The notes: a model not told the origin generated them from the sequence alone. Positions 6,907-16,208 are shown, counted from the first letter of the stretch. The stretch: 33,431 bases of DNA from Candidatus Zipacnadia bacterium (GCA_029820945.1 JALGUJ010000045.1:1-33431), one strand, 5' to 3'. A program made the numbers and translations.

Positions 6907-8067
6907 ATGAGACTCGCGGAGCGGATGAGCAGGCTCGGCACGGAGACCGCCTTTGAGGTTCTGGCCAGGGCCGGCGAGCTCGAAGCCGAGGGCCGGGATA
7001 TCATCCACCTGGAGATCGGCCAGCCGGACTTCGACACGCCGGACTACATCAAGGACGCAGCCTACCAGGCGCTCCAGGACGGCTATACCGGCTACGGGCC
7101 ATCCGCCGGCCTGCCGGAGGCGCGCGAGCGCTACGCGCAGTACCTCAACGAGACCCGCGGCACCGACTACGAAGCCTCCGAGGTCGTCATCACGCCCGGC
7201 GCCAAGCCGATCCTGTTCTTCGGGATCCTGGCGCTGGTTGACGAGGGCGACGAGGTCATCTACCCCAACCCGGGCTTCCCTATCTACGAGTCGGTCACCG
7301 AGTTCGTCGGCGCAAGGGCCGTGGCGGCCCCGCTGCGCGAGGACCGCGAGTTCCGGCTTGACCCGGAGGAGCTGGCGTCCCTGGTGACCGACAGAACGAG
7401 GATGATCATCCTCAACTCGCCGCACAATCCCACCGGCTCGATGCTCACCATGGAGGACCTCGAGGCCATCGCCGAGGTGGCCATCGAAAACGATATCTGG
7501 GTGCTGTCGGATGAGCCCTACTCGAAGATGGTCTACGACGGCGAGTTCCACTCCATCGCGGAGGTTGACGGCATGCGGGACCGGACGATCCTGCTGGAGG
7601 GCTTCTCCAAGACCTACGCGATGACAGGCTGGCGGTTGGGCTACGCGGCGATGCCGTCGGAGCTGGCCGACCAGATCGCGAAGCTGCAGACCAACAGCAA
7701 CTCGTGCACCGCGAGCTTCATCCAGATCGCGGGGATGGCGGCCTACGACGGCCCGCAGGACGAGTCGGAGGCGATGATGGACGCCTTCGAGGAGCGCCGC
7801 GATGTGATGGTCGAGGCGATCAACACCCTCCCGGGCGTTTCCTGCCTCAGCCCCGCGGGCGCCTTCTACGTCTTCCCCAACATCACCGGTACCGGCATCG
7901 ACAGCAGGGAGCTGGCCAGCCGCTGCCTCGAGGAGGCGGGCGTGGCGGTGCTGTCGGGCACGGCATTCGGGGAGTACGGCGACGGCTATCTGCGGCTGTC
8001 GTCGGCCAACAACCTGGAGAACATCAATGAGGCCATCGAGCGCATACGGGGCCTGCTCGAGGGCTGA
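6907..8067 (+). CDS. Pyridoxal-phosphate aminotransferase, class I/II (aspartate aminotransferase-like)
   Basis: A 386-residue cytoplasmic enzyme of fold type I, transferring an amino group between an amino acid and a 2-oxo acid. ATG at 6907 has a perfect AAAAGGAG ribosome site, and its protein start (RLAERMSRLGTETAFEVL) is typical of the family. Key motifs: IIHLEIGQPDFDTP near the N-terminus, NSPHNPTGS (substrate/PLP Asn), LSDEPYSKMVYDG (PLP Asp and Tyr), GFSKTYAMTGWRLGY with PLP lysine K235, and a C-terminal RLSSANN carrying the carboxylate-binding Arg. The exact substrate cannot be fixed; Asp, Ala and aromatic aminotransferases of this subgroup look alike. The PfkB-type kinase follows 55 nt downstream. 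Confidence 0.93.
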   Translation: MRLAERMSRLGTETAFEVLARAGELEAEGRDIIHLEIGQPDFDTPDYIKDAAYQALQDGYTGYGPSAGLPEARERYAQYLNETRGTDYEASEVVITPGAKPILFFGILALVDEGDEVIYPNPGFPIYESVTEFVGARAVAAPLREDREFRLDPEELASLVTDRTRMIILNSPHNPTGSMLTMEDLEAIAEVAIENDIWVLSDEPYSKMVYDGEFHSIAEVDGMRDRTILLEGFSKTYAMTGWRLGYAAMPSELADQIAKLQTNSNSCTASFIQIAGMAAYDGPQDESEAMMDAFEERRDVMVEAINTLPGVSCLSPAGAFYVFPNITGTGIDSRELASRCLEEAGVAVLSGTAFGEYGDGYLRLSSANNLENINEAIERIRGLLEG

Positions 8068-8122
8068 CCGGCGCACCGGTCGCTCTGGCGGGGCCGGGCC
8101 GCTGTGAGAGAGTTGCTCTGCG

Positions 8123-9094
8123 TTGATCACGGTTCTGTGCGCCAACGCCGGCGTTGACAAGACATATGAGGTGCCGAACTTCGCTGCGGGCGGGTACTAC
8201 CACCCATCCTCGGCCAACACCCTGGCGGGTGGCAAGGGCATCAACGTGGCGCGCGTCCTCAAACAACTGCACCAGCAGCATGTCATCCTCGGGTTCGTCG
8301 GCGGCGACAACGGACGCTTCATCAACAGGGACCTCATCGACGACGGCTTCAACACCGGGTTCGTGCGGATTGCCGAGGAGTCGCGCGTCACCATCAACAT
8401 CATCGACCGCGCGCAGGGGACGCAGACGCGCGTGGATGAGGTTGGGCCGCTGGTCACGCCCAGCGAGGTGCGGCTGCTCAAGCGCGCCTGGCGCAAGCAC
8501 ATGGAGCGTAGTGCCCTGGCGGTCATTGCGGGCAGCGCGCCGCGCGGCGTCAACCTCGACCTCTATGCGGAACTGATCGCGGACGCCCGTTCGCTCAAGC
8601 GCCCCGTGATCGTGGACGCCCGCGACGAGATGCTCGCCCGCGCCGCCGACGCCGGACCGACCGTCATCACGCCGAACCTGTCCGAGATGCAGCGGCTGGT
8701 GCGCAAGCAGCTCTCGGTGCCCGATGGCGTCCTGGAGGCCGCGACCGAGCTGGTGCAGGACGACGTGCACATCGTGATCGTCACGCTCGGCGCGCGGGGC
8801 GCCATCGGCGTCACCCGCTCCAGCGGCGTGTGGTGGGCCCGCCCGCCGAGCATCGAGCGGGCCAGCAGCGTGGGGAGCGGCGACGCCTTTGTGGCCGGGT
8901 TCGCCGCGGCGTCGATGCGCCGCAGCGCGTTCCCCGACCGTCTGCGGCTCGCAACTGCCTGCGGGGCCGCCAACGCCGAGACCGTCGGCGCGGGCAACGT
9001 CACCGCCGAGCGCGTCGAGGAGCTCGCCGCCGAGGTCACACTCGAGCGGCTCGACGCACCGGCCGAAGATGAGGACGAGCAGGCCGGCCCATAG
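8123..9094 (+). CDS. PfkB-family sugar-phosphate kinase (1-phosphofructokinase/tagatose-6-phosphate kinase type)
   Basis: A 323-residue ribokinase-fold enzyme that probably phosphorylates fructose 1-phosphate, tagatose 6-phosphate or a similar sugar phosphate with ATP. The TTG at 8123 gives the typical start (ITVLCANAGVDKTYEV), with a GAGAGAG ribosome site about 10 nt upstream. Signature 1 is present as LAGGKGINVARVL and signature 2 as VGSGDAFVAGF with catalytic base D254; the anion hole GSGD is intact. AGSAPRGV and TPNLSEMQ are typical of the FruK/LacC branch. The C-terminus ends in an acidic tail. No fructose PTS is in view, so the donor of the sugar phosphate is unknown. Confidence 0.88.
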   Translation: MITVLCANAGVDKTYEVPNFAAGGYYHPSSANTLAGGKGINVARVLKQLHQQHVILGFVGGDNGRFINRDLIDDGFNTGFVRIAEESRVTINIIDRAQGTQTRVDEVGPLVTPSEVRLLKRAWRKHMERSALAVIAGSAPRGVNLDLYAELIADARSLKRPVIVDARDEMLARAADAGPTVITPNLSEMQRLVRKQLSVPDGVLEAATELVQDDVHIVIVTLGARGAIGVTRSSGVWWARPPSIERASSVGSGDAFVAGFAAASMRRSAFPDRLRLATACGAANAETVGAGNVTAERVEELAAEVTLERLDAPAEDEDEQAGP

Positions 9095-9135
9095 CACCGG
9101 CGCCCCATGATGGGGAGTGCAGGAGGTGCACCGAG

Positions 9136-9396
9136 ATGGGATCGATAGGCACAACTGAGCTGATCGTCGTCCTGATCATCGTGCTCGTGCTCTTCGGCGG
9201 GCGCAAGATCCCGGAGATCATGCGCGGGATCGGCGAGGGCCTGCGCGAGTTCCGAAAGGCCTCCAGCGAGGCGACCAGCGAGATCCAGCGCCTGGCTGAG
9301 GAGGAGACCGACACGACCGCGGAGGAGACCACGGTCGTGGACGCGCAGCTCGAGGACGGCACTGACGAAACCGCCGGAGAGGGCAGCGCGTCGTGA
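9136..9396 (+). CDS. tatA: Sec-independent protein translocase subunit TatA
   Basis: An 86-residue membrane protein forming the pore component of the twin-arginine translocon. ATG at 9136 follows AGGAGGTG at 9120-9127. The short periplasmic start, one transmembrane helix (residues about 6-22, TELIVVLIIVLVLFGG), the FGGRKIPEIMRGIGEGLREF hinge and amphipathic helix, and a long acidic, Thr-rich tail are diagnostic of TatA/TatE. tatC is not in the window. Assignment to TatA rather than TatB rests on the short, typical amphipathic helix. Confidence 0.92.
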   Translation: MGSIGTTELIVVLIIVLVLFGGRKIPEIMRGIGEGLREFRKASSEATSEIQRLAEEETDTTAEETTVVDAQLEDGTDETAGEGSAS

Positions 9397-9542
9397 CCGG
9401 AACCCGGGCAGCGATGCTCAGGCAGGGGCATTCAGCGGGCACATGGGGGGCGCCGCACGCCTGCTGCTGTACGCGGGCGCGCCGCCGCCTCTCCCAGGCC
9501 GTCGGCTGACGGCGGGCAGCTAATACCAACGCAAGGCAGCGC

Positions 9543-9569
9543 GGCGCAGCGGAGATCAGCCGCTGCGCC
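9543..9569 (+). terminator. Hairpin with T-rich tail between tatA and cysS
   Basis: Perfect 10-bp arms GGCGCAGCGG/CCGCTGCGCC around a 7-nt loop, followed by TTGCTTTG. This is the most terminator-like structure in the gap. The right arm plus TTGC can also pair with GCAAG further upstream (9531-9535) with an 8-nt bulge. It could end the tatA transcript or lie in the cysS leader. A weaker hairpin (GCCGTC/GACGGC) is at 9498-9513. Confidence 0.5.
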
Positions 9570-9603
9570 TTGCTTTGTCGATTTCCGCCGGGAGGCGACT
9601 TTG

Positions 9604-10998
9604 ATGCTGACCATCTTCAACACCATGACCCGCCACAAGGAGCAGTTCGAGCCGCTGCAGCAGGGCCTCGTGACGCTCTACGCCTGCGGCCCGACCGTCT
9701 ACGACGTCCCGCACATCGGCAACCTGCGCACATTCCTGTTCTCCGACCTGCTCGTGCGTTACCTGGAGCGCGCCGGCTACGAGGTCCGCAACGTCATGAA
9801 CATCACGGACGTGGACGATAAGACCATCCGAGGCGCCCAGAACGACGGCGTCACGCTCGGCGAGTACACGCAGAGATACACGCGCTACTTCTTCGAGGAC
9901 CTGGAGACGCTGCGCATCCGGCCGGCCTGGAAGTACCCCCGCGCCACCGAGCACATCGACCAGATGCTCGACCTGGTGCAGACGCTGGTGGAGAAGGGCC
10001 ACGCCTACGAGCACGAGGGCAGCGTCTACTTCGACATCTCCAGCTACCCCGGCTACGGCAAACTCTCGGGCGTGGTGCCCGACGAGCAGGCGAGTCGGCA
10101 GTTCGGGCGCCTCGAGAACGACGAGTACGAGCGCGAGGACGTGCGCGACTTCGCGCTCTGGAAGGCCTCCGCGCCCGATGAGCCAAGCTGGGACAGCCCC
10201 TGGGGCCCCGGCCGGCCCGGCTGGCACATCGAGTGCAGCACCATGGCCATCGAGTACCTGGGCGAGACCATCGACATGCACGTGGGCGCGGTGGACCTTA
10301 TCTTCCCGCACCACGAGAACGAGATTGCTCAGTCCGAGGCGGCCACCGGGCGGGAGTTCGTGCGCTACTGGATCCACCCCGAGCACCTCATCGTCGAGGG
10401 CGAGAAGATGTCCAAGTCCAAGGGTAACTTCTTCACGCTCCGCGACCTGCTCGGCCAGGACTACGACCCTATCGCGATCCGCCACCAGTTGATGACCGCG
10501 CACTACCGCCGGCAGCTCAACTTCACCGTCGAGGGACTCGCGCAGAGCCAGCAGGCCCTCACGCGGCTGTGGGACTTCGCCGACCGCGTGGACGAGGTGC
10601 CCGACGACGCCGCGGGTGAGGACCTGTCGGGGCAGGTCGAGGCCGCGCGCGAGAGGTTCGACGCCGAGCTCGACGACGACCTGAACGTGCCCGGGGCCAT
10701 GGCGGCGGTCTTCGGGCTGATGCGGCAGGTCAATCCGCTGCTGGCCGCGGGGCGCGTGGGCGCGGAGGGCGCGCGGCAGGTGCGGGACTTCTTCGAGGAT
10801 GCGGACACGGTGCTGGGCATCATCGAGCACGAGAAGGGCTCTATCGATGAGGAGATCGACGCGCTGATCGCCGAGCGCGAGCAGGCTCGCGAGGCGGGCG
10901 ACTACGACCGCGCGGACGAGATCCGCGACGAGCTGCTCGCCCAGGGCATCATCATCGAGGACACCGCCCAGGGCCCGAGGTGGCGGAGGGCGGAGTAG
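9604..10998 (+). CDS. cysS: Cysteinyl-tRNA synthetase
   Basis: A 464-residue class I aminoacyl-tRNA synthetase that charges tRNA-Cys. ATG at 9604 is preferred over the TTG directly before it because GGGAGG lies about 9 nt upstream. Residues line up with the family: zinc-binding C28 in ACGPTVYD, HIGN motif at H37, NITDVDDKTI, HIECSTMA and HHENEIAQSEA (further zinc ligands), and KMSKS at 268-272. The C-terminal helical anticodon-binding part ends with YDRADEIRDELLAQGI and the usual EDTAQGPRWRR tail. Complete and of normal length. A decayed protease gene on the opposite strand abuts its stop codon. Confidence 0.97.
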   Translation: MLTIFNTMTRHKEQFEPLQQGLVTLYACGPTVYDVPHIGNLRTFLFSDLLVRYLERAGYEVRNVMNITDVDDKTIRGAQNDGVTLGEYTQRYTRYFFEDLETLRIRPAWKYPRATEHIDQMLDLVQTLVEKGHAYEHEGSVYFDISSYPGYGKLSGVVPDEQASRQFGRLENDEYEREDVRDFALWKASAPDEPSWDSPWGPGRPGWHIECSTMAIEYLGETIDMHVGAVDLIFPHHENEIAQSEAATGREFVRYWIHPEHLIVEGEKMSKSKGNFFTLRDLLGQDYDPIAIRHQLMTAHYRRQLNFTVEGLAQSQQALTRLWDFADRVDEVPDDAAGEDLSGQVEAARERFDAELDDDLNVPGAMAAVFGLMRQVNPLLAAGRVGAEGARQVRDFFEDADTVLGIIEHEKGSIDEEIDALIAEREQAREAGDYDRADEIRDELLAQGIIIEDTAQGPRWRRAE

Positions 10999-11317
10999 GG
11001 GCATCCCGCCGTCGCCTGCGCCTATCGCCGCGGCGAGCCACCACGGCAGCCAAGAGATCAGGAAGGTCAGCCCGAGGAACCGCCACGGCAGTGGCCCGGC
11101 GCGACCGTCACCGTCCCTCTCCATGCGCCCCTCGCTCGGCGTCTGCCGCCGCGTGTCCGCCCTCCTGATTCCCCGGTATCGAGACGGCCATCCTCATGCG
11201 CTGCTGCATCGCGAAGAGGATTCGCGACTGGCAGGCACACGCGCTGCCAGGGATGATCCCACGCCGCCCGGCGAAGGCGCCGAAGGGGCCTGAATGTCAC
11301 CCACGGCGTCCCTACGG
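10999..11317. other. Intergenic region between convergent cysS and the lyase operon
   Basis: About 320 bp. Its first 125 bp is the minus-strand remnant listed separately; the rest (11125-11317) would be that remnant's upstream region and shows no intact gene. I see no strong terminator for the lyase operon ending at 11318. Confidence 0.5.
11007..11124 (-). pseudogene. Remnant of a CPBP-family membrane protease N-terminus
   Basis: On the minus strand an ATG at 11124 with GAGGGG just upstream starts about 39 residues resembling the first helix of CPBP (Abi-type) intramembrane proteases: an Arg/Pro-rich lead, WRFLGLTFLISWLPWW, then LAAAIGAGDGG. The resemblance ends where the sequence reaches the cysS stop codon at 10996-10998; beyond that the frame is merely antisense to cysS. 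The catalytic motifs of the family are absent. It is most simply a 5' stump left after deletion. Confidence 0.45.
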
Positions 11318-13423
11318 TCACTCGGGCTTCGCGAGGCCCGACTGCGGCTGCACCTGCCGCGTCAGGTCGGAGTCGGTGAGCACCCGCTCGCCTGCGGACA
11401 TACGGATGTGGCCGGCCATATCGCCGTCGGTCGCGAAGGTGACCTCGACCGTCCTCTCCCCCGCCTCGATCCGCGCGCCGACCGCGCCCTCGGCCTCAAG
11501 CAGGCCGGTCTCGTCCATGGCCGCCAGCGACTGGTCGCCGACCTGGATGACGTGCAGGAAGAGCTGCTCGGCGGCGGGCTCCGCCGCGCTGACCTCGACG
11601 CGCCCCCAGCCCATCAGCTCCTCGAACTCGACGCCCTCGGCCAGGGGCCAGTTGCGCCCCCCGGCCATGAAGCGCTGCCCCTCGCCGCCGATGGCGGTCA
11701 GCTCGGCGCCGGCCGGCAGGAGCGTGCGGCAGAAGAGGCGGCCTTCGCCCTGATCGGCGGCGATCAGACTCCCCTCGATGCGCGGCTCGCGCGCGGTGTG
11801 CAGCAGCCAGCGCTTGCGGTAGTCGGGCTGCGTGGAGCGCACGCGGTCGAAGACCACGAAGTGATCGGGGGGGACGAAGACGAACTGGCGCGTCGCCAGC
11901 TCGCACTTCTCCGGCCGATAGGCCTCCGTGAGGTCCGCGGCCACGTATGTGTAATGGTCGCCGGTCTCGAAGCCCAGCACCTCCGAGCCGATCTGCTGGT
12001 ACTGCCCGCCCTCCTGCACGTGGACCGGCCCGTTCCAGTAGTTCGAGACGGGCTCATCGGGCATATCGATGAGCACGCAGTTGTGCGCGACGGTCTGCGC
12101 GTAGTAGTTCTGAAGCTGGTCGGAGTTGCCCTTGCGGGTGCCGCTGTCGATGGCCAGGTAGCCGTCGCGGTAGATGCAGAAGTTCCCGTTGTCGTAGTGG
12201 CGATGCTGGCGCAGGATTCCGCCGGCGGTGAAGCTGGCGTATGTGTCGTGCTCGCCGGAGCCCGAGCGCATGAAGACCTGGCCCATGGTGTCGAAGTGCC
12301 GGGCATGCGGGAGCTCTCCAGGGTCCATCGGCTCGGGCGCCAGGTGCATGCGTGTGAGCAGGAAGGGCGCGAAGCCCCAGTACCTGTCCGGCAGGTACTC
12401 CGGGAAAAGCGCCTGCACGTAGCGGCTCAAGGCCACCCACTCGGGCTGCGTCTCGGAGTAGAAGTGCATGACCTGTGCCATGTGCATATACATGTCCCAG
12501 CGCGCCATGATGCCATCGGTGTGCTGGGCGTCACCGTAGCCGAACTCGCGGCCGCCGGGCAGGTAGTTCCACATGACGTAGTTGGCGAACAGCCCCAGGT
12601 AGGGCCAGTCCTCCGCGATCCGCTCGCCGGTGGCGGACTCCCAGGTGTGGAAGAAGTTGAACTCCGCCCATGGGTAGGCCGCCACGGCGTAGCCGAGGGT
12701 CGGGGAGGCGGAGCCGCCGTCGTCGCCCGTGGCCGCCCGCCTGTGCTCCAGCAGCGCGATGTGCTTGTCGTGGCCGCGCACGAGGTAGTCCAGCGCGCGC
12801 TCGTCGTCGATGCCCTCGTCGAACATCGCCAGCCCCGCGTACCACAGGAGGGTCTGCGTGCCGTAGAAGCCCGTGGTGTGCCCGCTGCGGTTGCAGCGAT
12901 GGATGTCCGGGATGCCGCCGGGCTGCACGTCGGCGATGTGGTCGAGCATCGACCGCCCCCACTGGCCCCGCCAGTCCTCGGGCACGTCGTCGAAGATCCA
13001 GTCGAAGGCCGCCAGCGCGCTGATGCGGCTGCGCGAGTACCAGTTGACCGCCTTGCCGGCCGCGATCTGCGCGTGGCAGAACTCGACGGTGCGGTCGAGC
13101 AGCGTGCGGGTCAGGTCGAGGTAGCGCTCCTCCCCGGTCATGCGGTACACGAATGCGGCCAGCGGCGCGTGGTCTCCCCAGTCCGCCACCTCGGGCTCGG
13201 CCGGGATGTCATCGACCCTCGCCTTCACCTTCTCGAAGTGCTCGGCCAGCGGTCCCTCGGCCATGGCGCGGATCTCGGGCCAGGTGTCCTCGTTGATGAA
13301 CACGCGCGGGTGGTCGCCTCGGATGCGAGAGACCCACTCAGGCCGCTCCTGCGCGCTCGCCATCCCTCCGATCAGCAGTGTCACCATGCAGACGACTGCC
13401 GCGCCCTGCCATGAGACGCTCAT
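11318..13423 (-). CDS. Secreted heparinase II/III-like polysaccharide lyase
   Basis: A 701-residue protein, last gene of a three-gene minus-strand operon. ATG at 13423 has AGGGAGG 7 nt upstream, and a signal peptide (VCMVTLLIGGMASAQ) follows. Residues about 25-370 form an alpha/alpha-toroid (HPRVFINEDTWPEIRAMA start, then RISALAAFDWIFDDVPE, and HRCNRSGHTTGFYGTQT with candidate catalytic Asn/His). From about residue 390 comes the beta-sandwich with the heparinase II/III signature: RQHRHYDNGNFCIYRDG, LAIDSGT and the metal/active-site His-Asp cluster. Such lyases cleave uronic-acid glycans (heparin, alginate, hyaluronan) by beta-elimination; the substrate here is undetermined. Gap to the upstream gene is only 25 nt. 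Confidence 0.85.
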   Translation of the reverse strand: MSVSWQGAAVVCMVTLLIGGMASAQERPEWVSRIRGDHPRVFINEDTWPEIRAMAEGPLAEHFEKVKARVDDIPAEPEVADWGDHAPLAAFVYRMTGEERYLDLTRTLLDRTVEFCHAQIAAGKAVNWYSRSRISALAAFDWIFDDVPEDWRGQWGRSMLDHIADVQPGGIPDIHRCNRSGHTTGFYGTQTLLWYAGLAMFDEGIDDERALDYLVRGHDKHIALLEHRRAATGDDGGSASPTLGYAVAAYPWAEFNFFHTWESATGERIAEDWPYLGLFANYVMWNYLPGGREFGYGDAQHTDGIMARWDMYMHMAQVMHFYSETQPEWVALSRYVQALFPEYLPDRYWGFAPFLLTRMHLAPEPMDPGELPHARHFDTMGQVFMRSGSGEHDTYASFTAGGILRQHRHYDNGNFCIYRDGYLAIDSGTRKGNSDQLQNYYAQTVAHNCVLIDMPDEPVSNYWNGPVHVQEGGQYQQIGSEVLGFETGDHYTYVAADLTEAYRPEKCELATRQFVFVPPDHFVVFDRVRSTQPDYRKRWLLHTAREPRIEGSLIAADQGEGRLFCRTLLPAGAELTAIGGEGQRFMAGGRNWPLAEGVEFEELMGWGRVEVSAAEPAAEQLFLHVIQVGDQSLAAMDETGLLEAEGAVGARIEAGERTVEVTFATDGDMAGHIRMSAGERVLTDSDLTRQVQPQSGLAKPE

Positions 13424-13448
13424 CTCCAGGCCTCCCTCTCTGCCTGCT

Positions 13449-16148
13449 CTACTCCGCCAGCGTGACGATCCCGGCGTCCTGCACGTCCCAGGTATGCGCG
13501 CCGGTTCCGTGCCACATCTGCCACAGCGGCTGCGCCGTCTTGCGCACGCTGATGTTGAAGTCCAGCTTCACCGCCGGATCCAACTCGATCCCCAGCGACG
13601 CCAGCGGAATGCGCCACTCGCAGGTCCACCGGTCCGCGCCCGCGATGCTCGCCGCGTAGACCACGCCCAACCCAGCCCGCTCCACGGCCTCCGGCGGGGC
13701 CCCCGCCTCGTTGCTGCTCTCGAAGTGCCCCGACGGGTAGCCGCGCAGCACCAGGATCGGCCCGCCGGGCCCGCGCAGCGCGATCTCCACCGCGTCGTCC
13801 TGCCCCCAGGTATCCCCCGGCCGCAGCGGCTTCGATCCGTCCACCTGGTTCTCGATCGCCACGACCAGGTGCTCGCCGTCGTGGTAGAGCCACGCGCGGC
13901 TGGGCGGCGCCGTCCTCTCGCCGTGGATGCCCTCCTCGATGACCATCGCGTCCTCGGGCTTCGCCCCCGACCACTCCTCGGGCGAGATCATGCCGTCCAC
14001 CTCGACCGCCGCGGCGAGCCTCGCGATGACGCGCTCCGGCCGGGGCGTGCGCGCAGGCCTCGGCTGCAGGCTGGCCTCCTGCTTCTCCCGCCAGTACCGG
14101 ATCACGCTCGGCTTCACCTGGTGGCCCACCGGCCAGGTCGGCCGGGCCGGATGCTCGTAGAGCCCGATACGCTCGATCGGGATGGGCTCGAAGCCAAGCT
14201 CCCAGGCGGGGGAGTCGGCGCGCAGCCGGAAGTTGAGGTTATCGGCGTCCACGAAGAGCGGGTCCTCATCGATCAGGTTGCCCTCGATGGTCTGGTAGGG
14301 CTTGGCGGCCCCCTGAACGTCCTCCCAGCGATACGGCCCCACGATGACGTTGCGCGTGACGACGTTGCCCTTGGGCGCCGCCGGCTCATCCTCGAGGATC
14401 CTCAGCAGCTCGGGATAGCGCTCGCTCCACGGTGGCTCGGTGTAGGGCATGGCGTTGAGGCGGGTGGTCATGGTGCCCTCAACCGAGGCGCTGGCCCAGC
14501 CCATCGCTCGGGCGTCGATGTGGATGGCCTTCGGGCACTCGACGAAGATGTTGTTCACGATCGAGTTGTCGCGCCCGCCCCCGATAAAGGCGGCGCGAAT
14601 GACGCGGTAGAACAGGTTCCCGGAGATCTCGGTCCCGCACCACATGTCGTCGAGGTAGACGCCCACGCATCCGCGCCCCTCCCGGCCGTTGACGTGGTGC
14701 ATGTAGTTGTGGCGGATCACCGTCCCGCGCGTGGTCCAGTCGCGGCCCGCGTAGATCGCGCCCGCGTCGTTGGACTCGAAGCACACGCTGTGCATCTCGT
14801 TCAGCTCGATCACGTGCTCGTTCCCGTAGAAGGCGATGGCCTGGTGCGGGGCGGTGTGGATCAGGTTGTGCGCCACGCGGTTGCCCACGCCCCGTACGGA
14901 GACGCCCGGCACGTACATCCGCTTCCACTCGCCGAAGTGGTGGATGTGGCAGTTCTCGACCTCATTGCCCCCGGGCGTGAGCGTCTCGCGGTCGCCGCCG
15001 TCGATGGCGAAGCCGCCGTGCCCGAGGTAGTAGGCGTCGCAGTGCGCGATGCGGTGGCCGGTGCCGGAGGCGCGCGCGGCGAAGCCGCCGATGTCGCGGA
15101 AGCTGCAGCCGATGATGCTGTCGTGCGCCCCGCCGCTGATGACGATCCCGGTCCTGCGGGCCGCCTCGAAAGCGACGCCCTCGAAGCTCACCCACGAGGC
15201 GTCGCTGATGGTGATGAGGTCGTCGATCGCCGAGACGGTGACCTCGGCCTCATCCAGCCCGGCGGGCGGCCAGAGGTAGAGCACGCCCGCCTCCCGGTCG
15301 ATGTACCACTCACCCGGCTCGTCCAGCTCCGACAGGGCGTTGTAGGCGTAGTACCACTGCCCCTCCCGGTAGCCGTAGTGGTGGTAGGGCTCCTCGAGCT
15401 CGATGGTCGCCGCCTCGGTGTCGATCTCCGTGACTCGCTGGCGCTGATCGGCCCAGTCCCAGAACCAGTAGCCGTGCAGCCACAGGTCCGGCTCATCGAC
15501 CCAGCGCTGAGGCCGGTCGCCGTCGTAGACGAACTTGCCGACCGAGTCGCCCTTGCGGCCGCGCACATCCTTCGGCTGGATGCCCAGGGTCTGCTTGATG
15601 CGCGTGAAGCCCTCATTCGGCCAGCGGGCCAGCGTCATGCGCCGGTCACCGAAGAAGACCTCCGCGCCGCCGCCCGCGGCGGAGCCGAAGTCCTCGACGC
15701 CCAGCGCCTTCAGGTCGGCACGCACCACGTGCTCCCGCGCCTCCTCGGGCAGCCGCTGGGCCGCCGCCTCATCGGCGGGCCCGAAGGCCGCCGGCGGCAC
15801 CCGCACTCCGCCGCTGATGCGTACCGAGGCGCCGGGCGCGGCGCGGTAGACGACCGGCGCGTCCTCGCCGCCGCCGTCGTCCGCGTTCAGCTCCAGGGTG
15901 CGATTCAGTCGGTACGTGCCCTCGGCGAGCCGGACCGTCGCGCCGCCGCCGGGCAGGCCCTCGGCCTGCTTCAGCTCGCGGATGGCGTCCCGCGCCCGCT
16001 CCAGCGTCGCGAACGGCTCATCTTCCGTGCCCGGTGCCTCATCGCTGCCATCGGGCGAGACGCAGAAGCGCACGCCGGCCCCCTCGGGCTGCGCCCATGC
16101 CGCACCCACCAGGGTCAATATCGCGATTGTCACAAGATACGCTTGCAT
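13449..16148 (-). CDS. Secreted right-handed beta-helix protein with C-terminal DOMON/CBM9-like domain
   Basis: An 899-residue protein starting at ATG 16148, with GGGAGGT about 8 nt upstream; signal peptide AYLVTIAILTLVGAAWAQ. Residues about 30-130 match the lead-in of large beta-helix proteins (FCVSPDGSDEAPGTEDEPF, ATLERARDAIRELK, VRLAEGTYRLNRTLEL). Residues about 290-600 are beta-helix coils (VSFEGVAFEAARRTGIVIS, NRVAHNLIHTAPHQAIAFYG, GTVIRHNYMHHVNG). Residues about 690-899 look like a family 9 carbohydrate-binding/DOMON beta-sandwich (VEVDGMISPEEWSGAKP, WGQDDAVEIALRG, CEWRIPLASLGI). It probably binds and acts on a polysaccharide outside the cell, in concert with the heparinase-like neighbour. 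Confidence 0.8.
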   Translation of the reverse strand: MQAYLVTIAILTLVGAAWAQPEGAGVRFCVSPDGSDEAPGTEDEPFATLERARDAIRELKQAEGLPGGGATVRLAEGTYRLNRTLELNADDGGGEDAPVVYRAAPGASVRISGGVRVPPAAFGPADEAAAQRLPEEAREHVVRADLKALGVEDFGSAAGGGAEVFFGDRRMTLARWPNEGFTRIKQTLGIQPKDVRGRKGDSVGKFVYDGDRPQRWVDEPDLWLHGYWFWDWADQRQRVTEIDTEAATIELEEPYHHYGYREGQWYYAYNALSELDEPGEWYIDREAGVLYLWPPAGLDEAEVTVSAIDDLITISDASWVSFEGVAFEAARRTGIVISGGAHDSIIGCSFRDIGGFAARASGTGHRIAHCDAYYLGHGGFAIDGGDRETLTPGGNEVENCHIHHFGEWKRMYVPGVSVRGVGNRVAHNLIHTAPHQAIAFYGNEHVIELNEMHSVCFESNDAGAIYAGRDWTTRGTVIRHNYMHHVNGREGRGCVGVYLDDMWCGTEISGNLFYRVIRAAFIGGGRDNSIVNNIFVECPKAIHIDARAMGWASASVEGTMTTRLNAMPYTEPPWSERYPELLRILEDEPAAPKGNVVTRNVIVGPYRWEDVQGAAKPYQTIEGNLIDEDPLFVDADNLNFRLRADSPAWELGFEPIPIERIGLYEHPARPTWPVGHQVKPSVIRYWREKQEASLQPRPARTPRPERVIARLAAAVEVDGMISPEEWSGAKPEDAMVIEEGIHGERTAPPSRAWLYHDGEHLVVAIENQVDGSKPLRPGDTWGQDDAVEIALRGPGGPILVLRGYPSGHFESSNEAGAPPEAVERAGLGVVYAASIAGADRWTCEWRIPLASLGIELDPAVKLDFNISVRKTAQPLWQMWHGTGAHTWDVQDAGIVTLAE

Positions 16149-16208
16149 CAGCAGGACCTCCCGTAACACGCCTGCCGTGCCTCACATCGCCGCCGGTAAG
16201 GGGAGATG

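Noticed and set aside
6600..6956. Continuation of the methyltransferase-like frame into the aminotransferase gene.
   Set aside because: After about codon 30 no family feature remains, and the frame overlaps the aminotransferase start in another phase.
9103..9115. Palindrome CCCCATGATGGGG before tatA as an operator.
   Set aside because: Short, with essentially no loop, and a single occurrence; not distinguishable from chance in this GC-rich sequence.
9397..9603. Possible T-box riboswitch ahead of cysS.
   Set aside because: No TGGNACCGCG-type T-box sequence is present. The only clear structure is the hairpin at 9543-9569.
13140..16166. A very long open frame (about 1000 codons) on the plus strand.
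   Set aside because: It is antisense to the beta-helix gene and the start of the lyase. Its translation is low-complexity and Arg/Val/Ala-rich with no fold motifs; high-GC DNA commonly gives such shadow frames.
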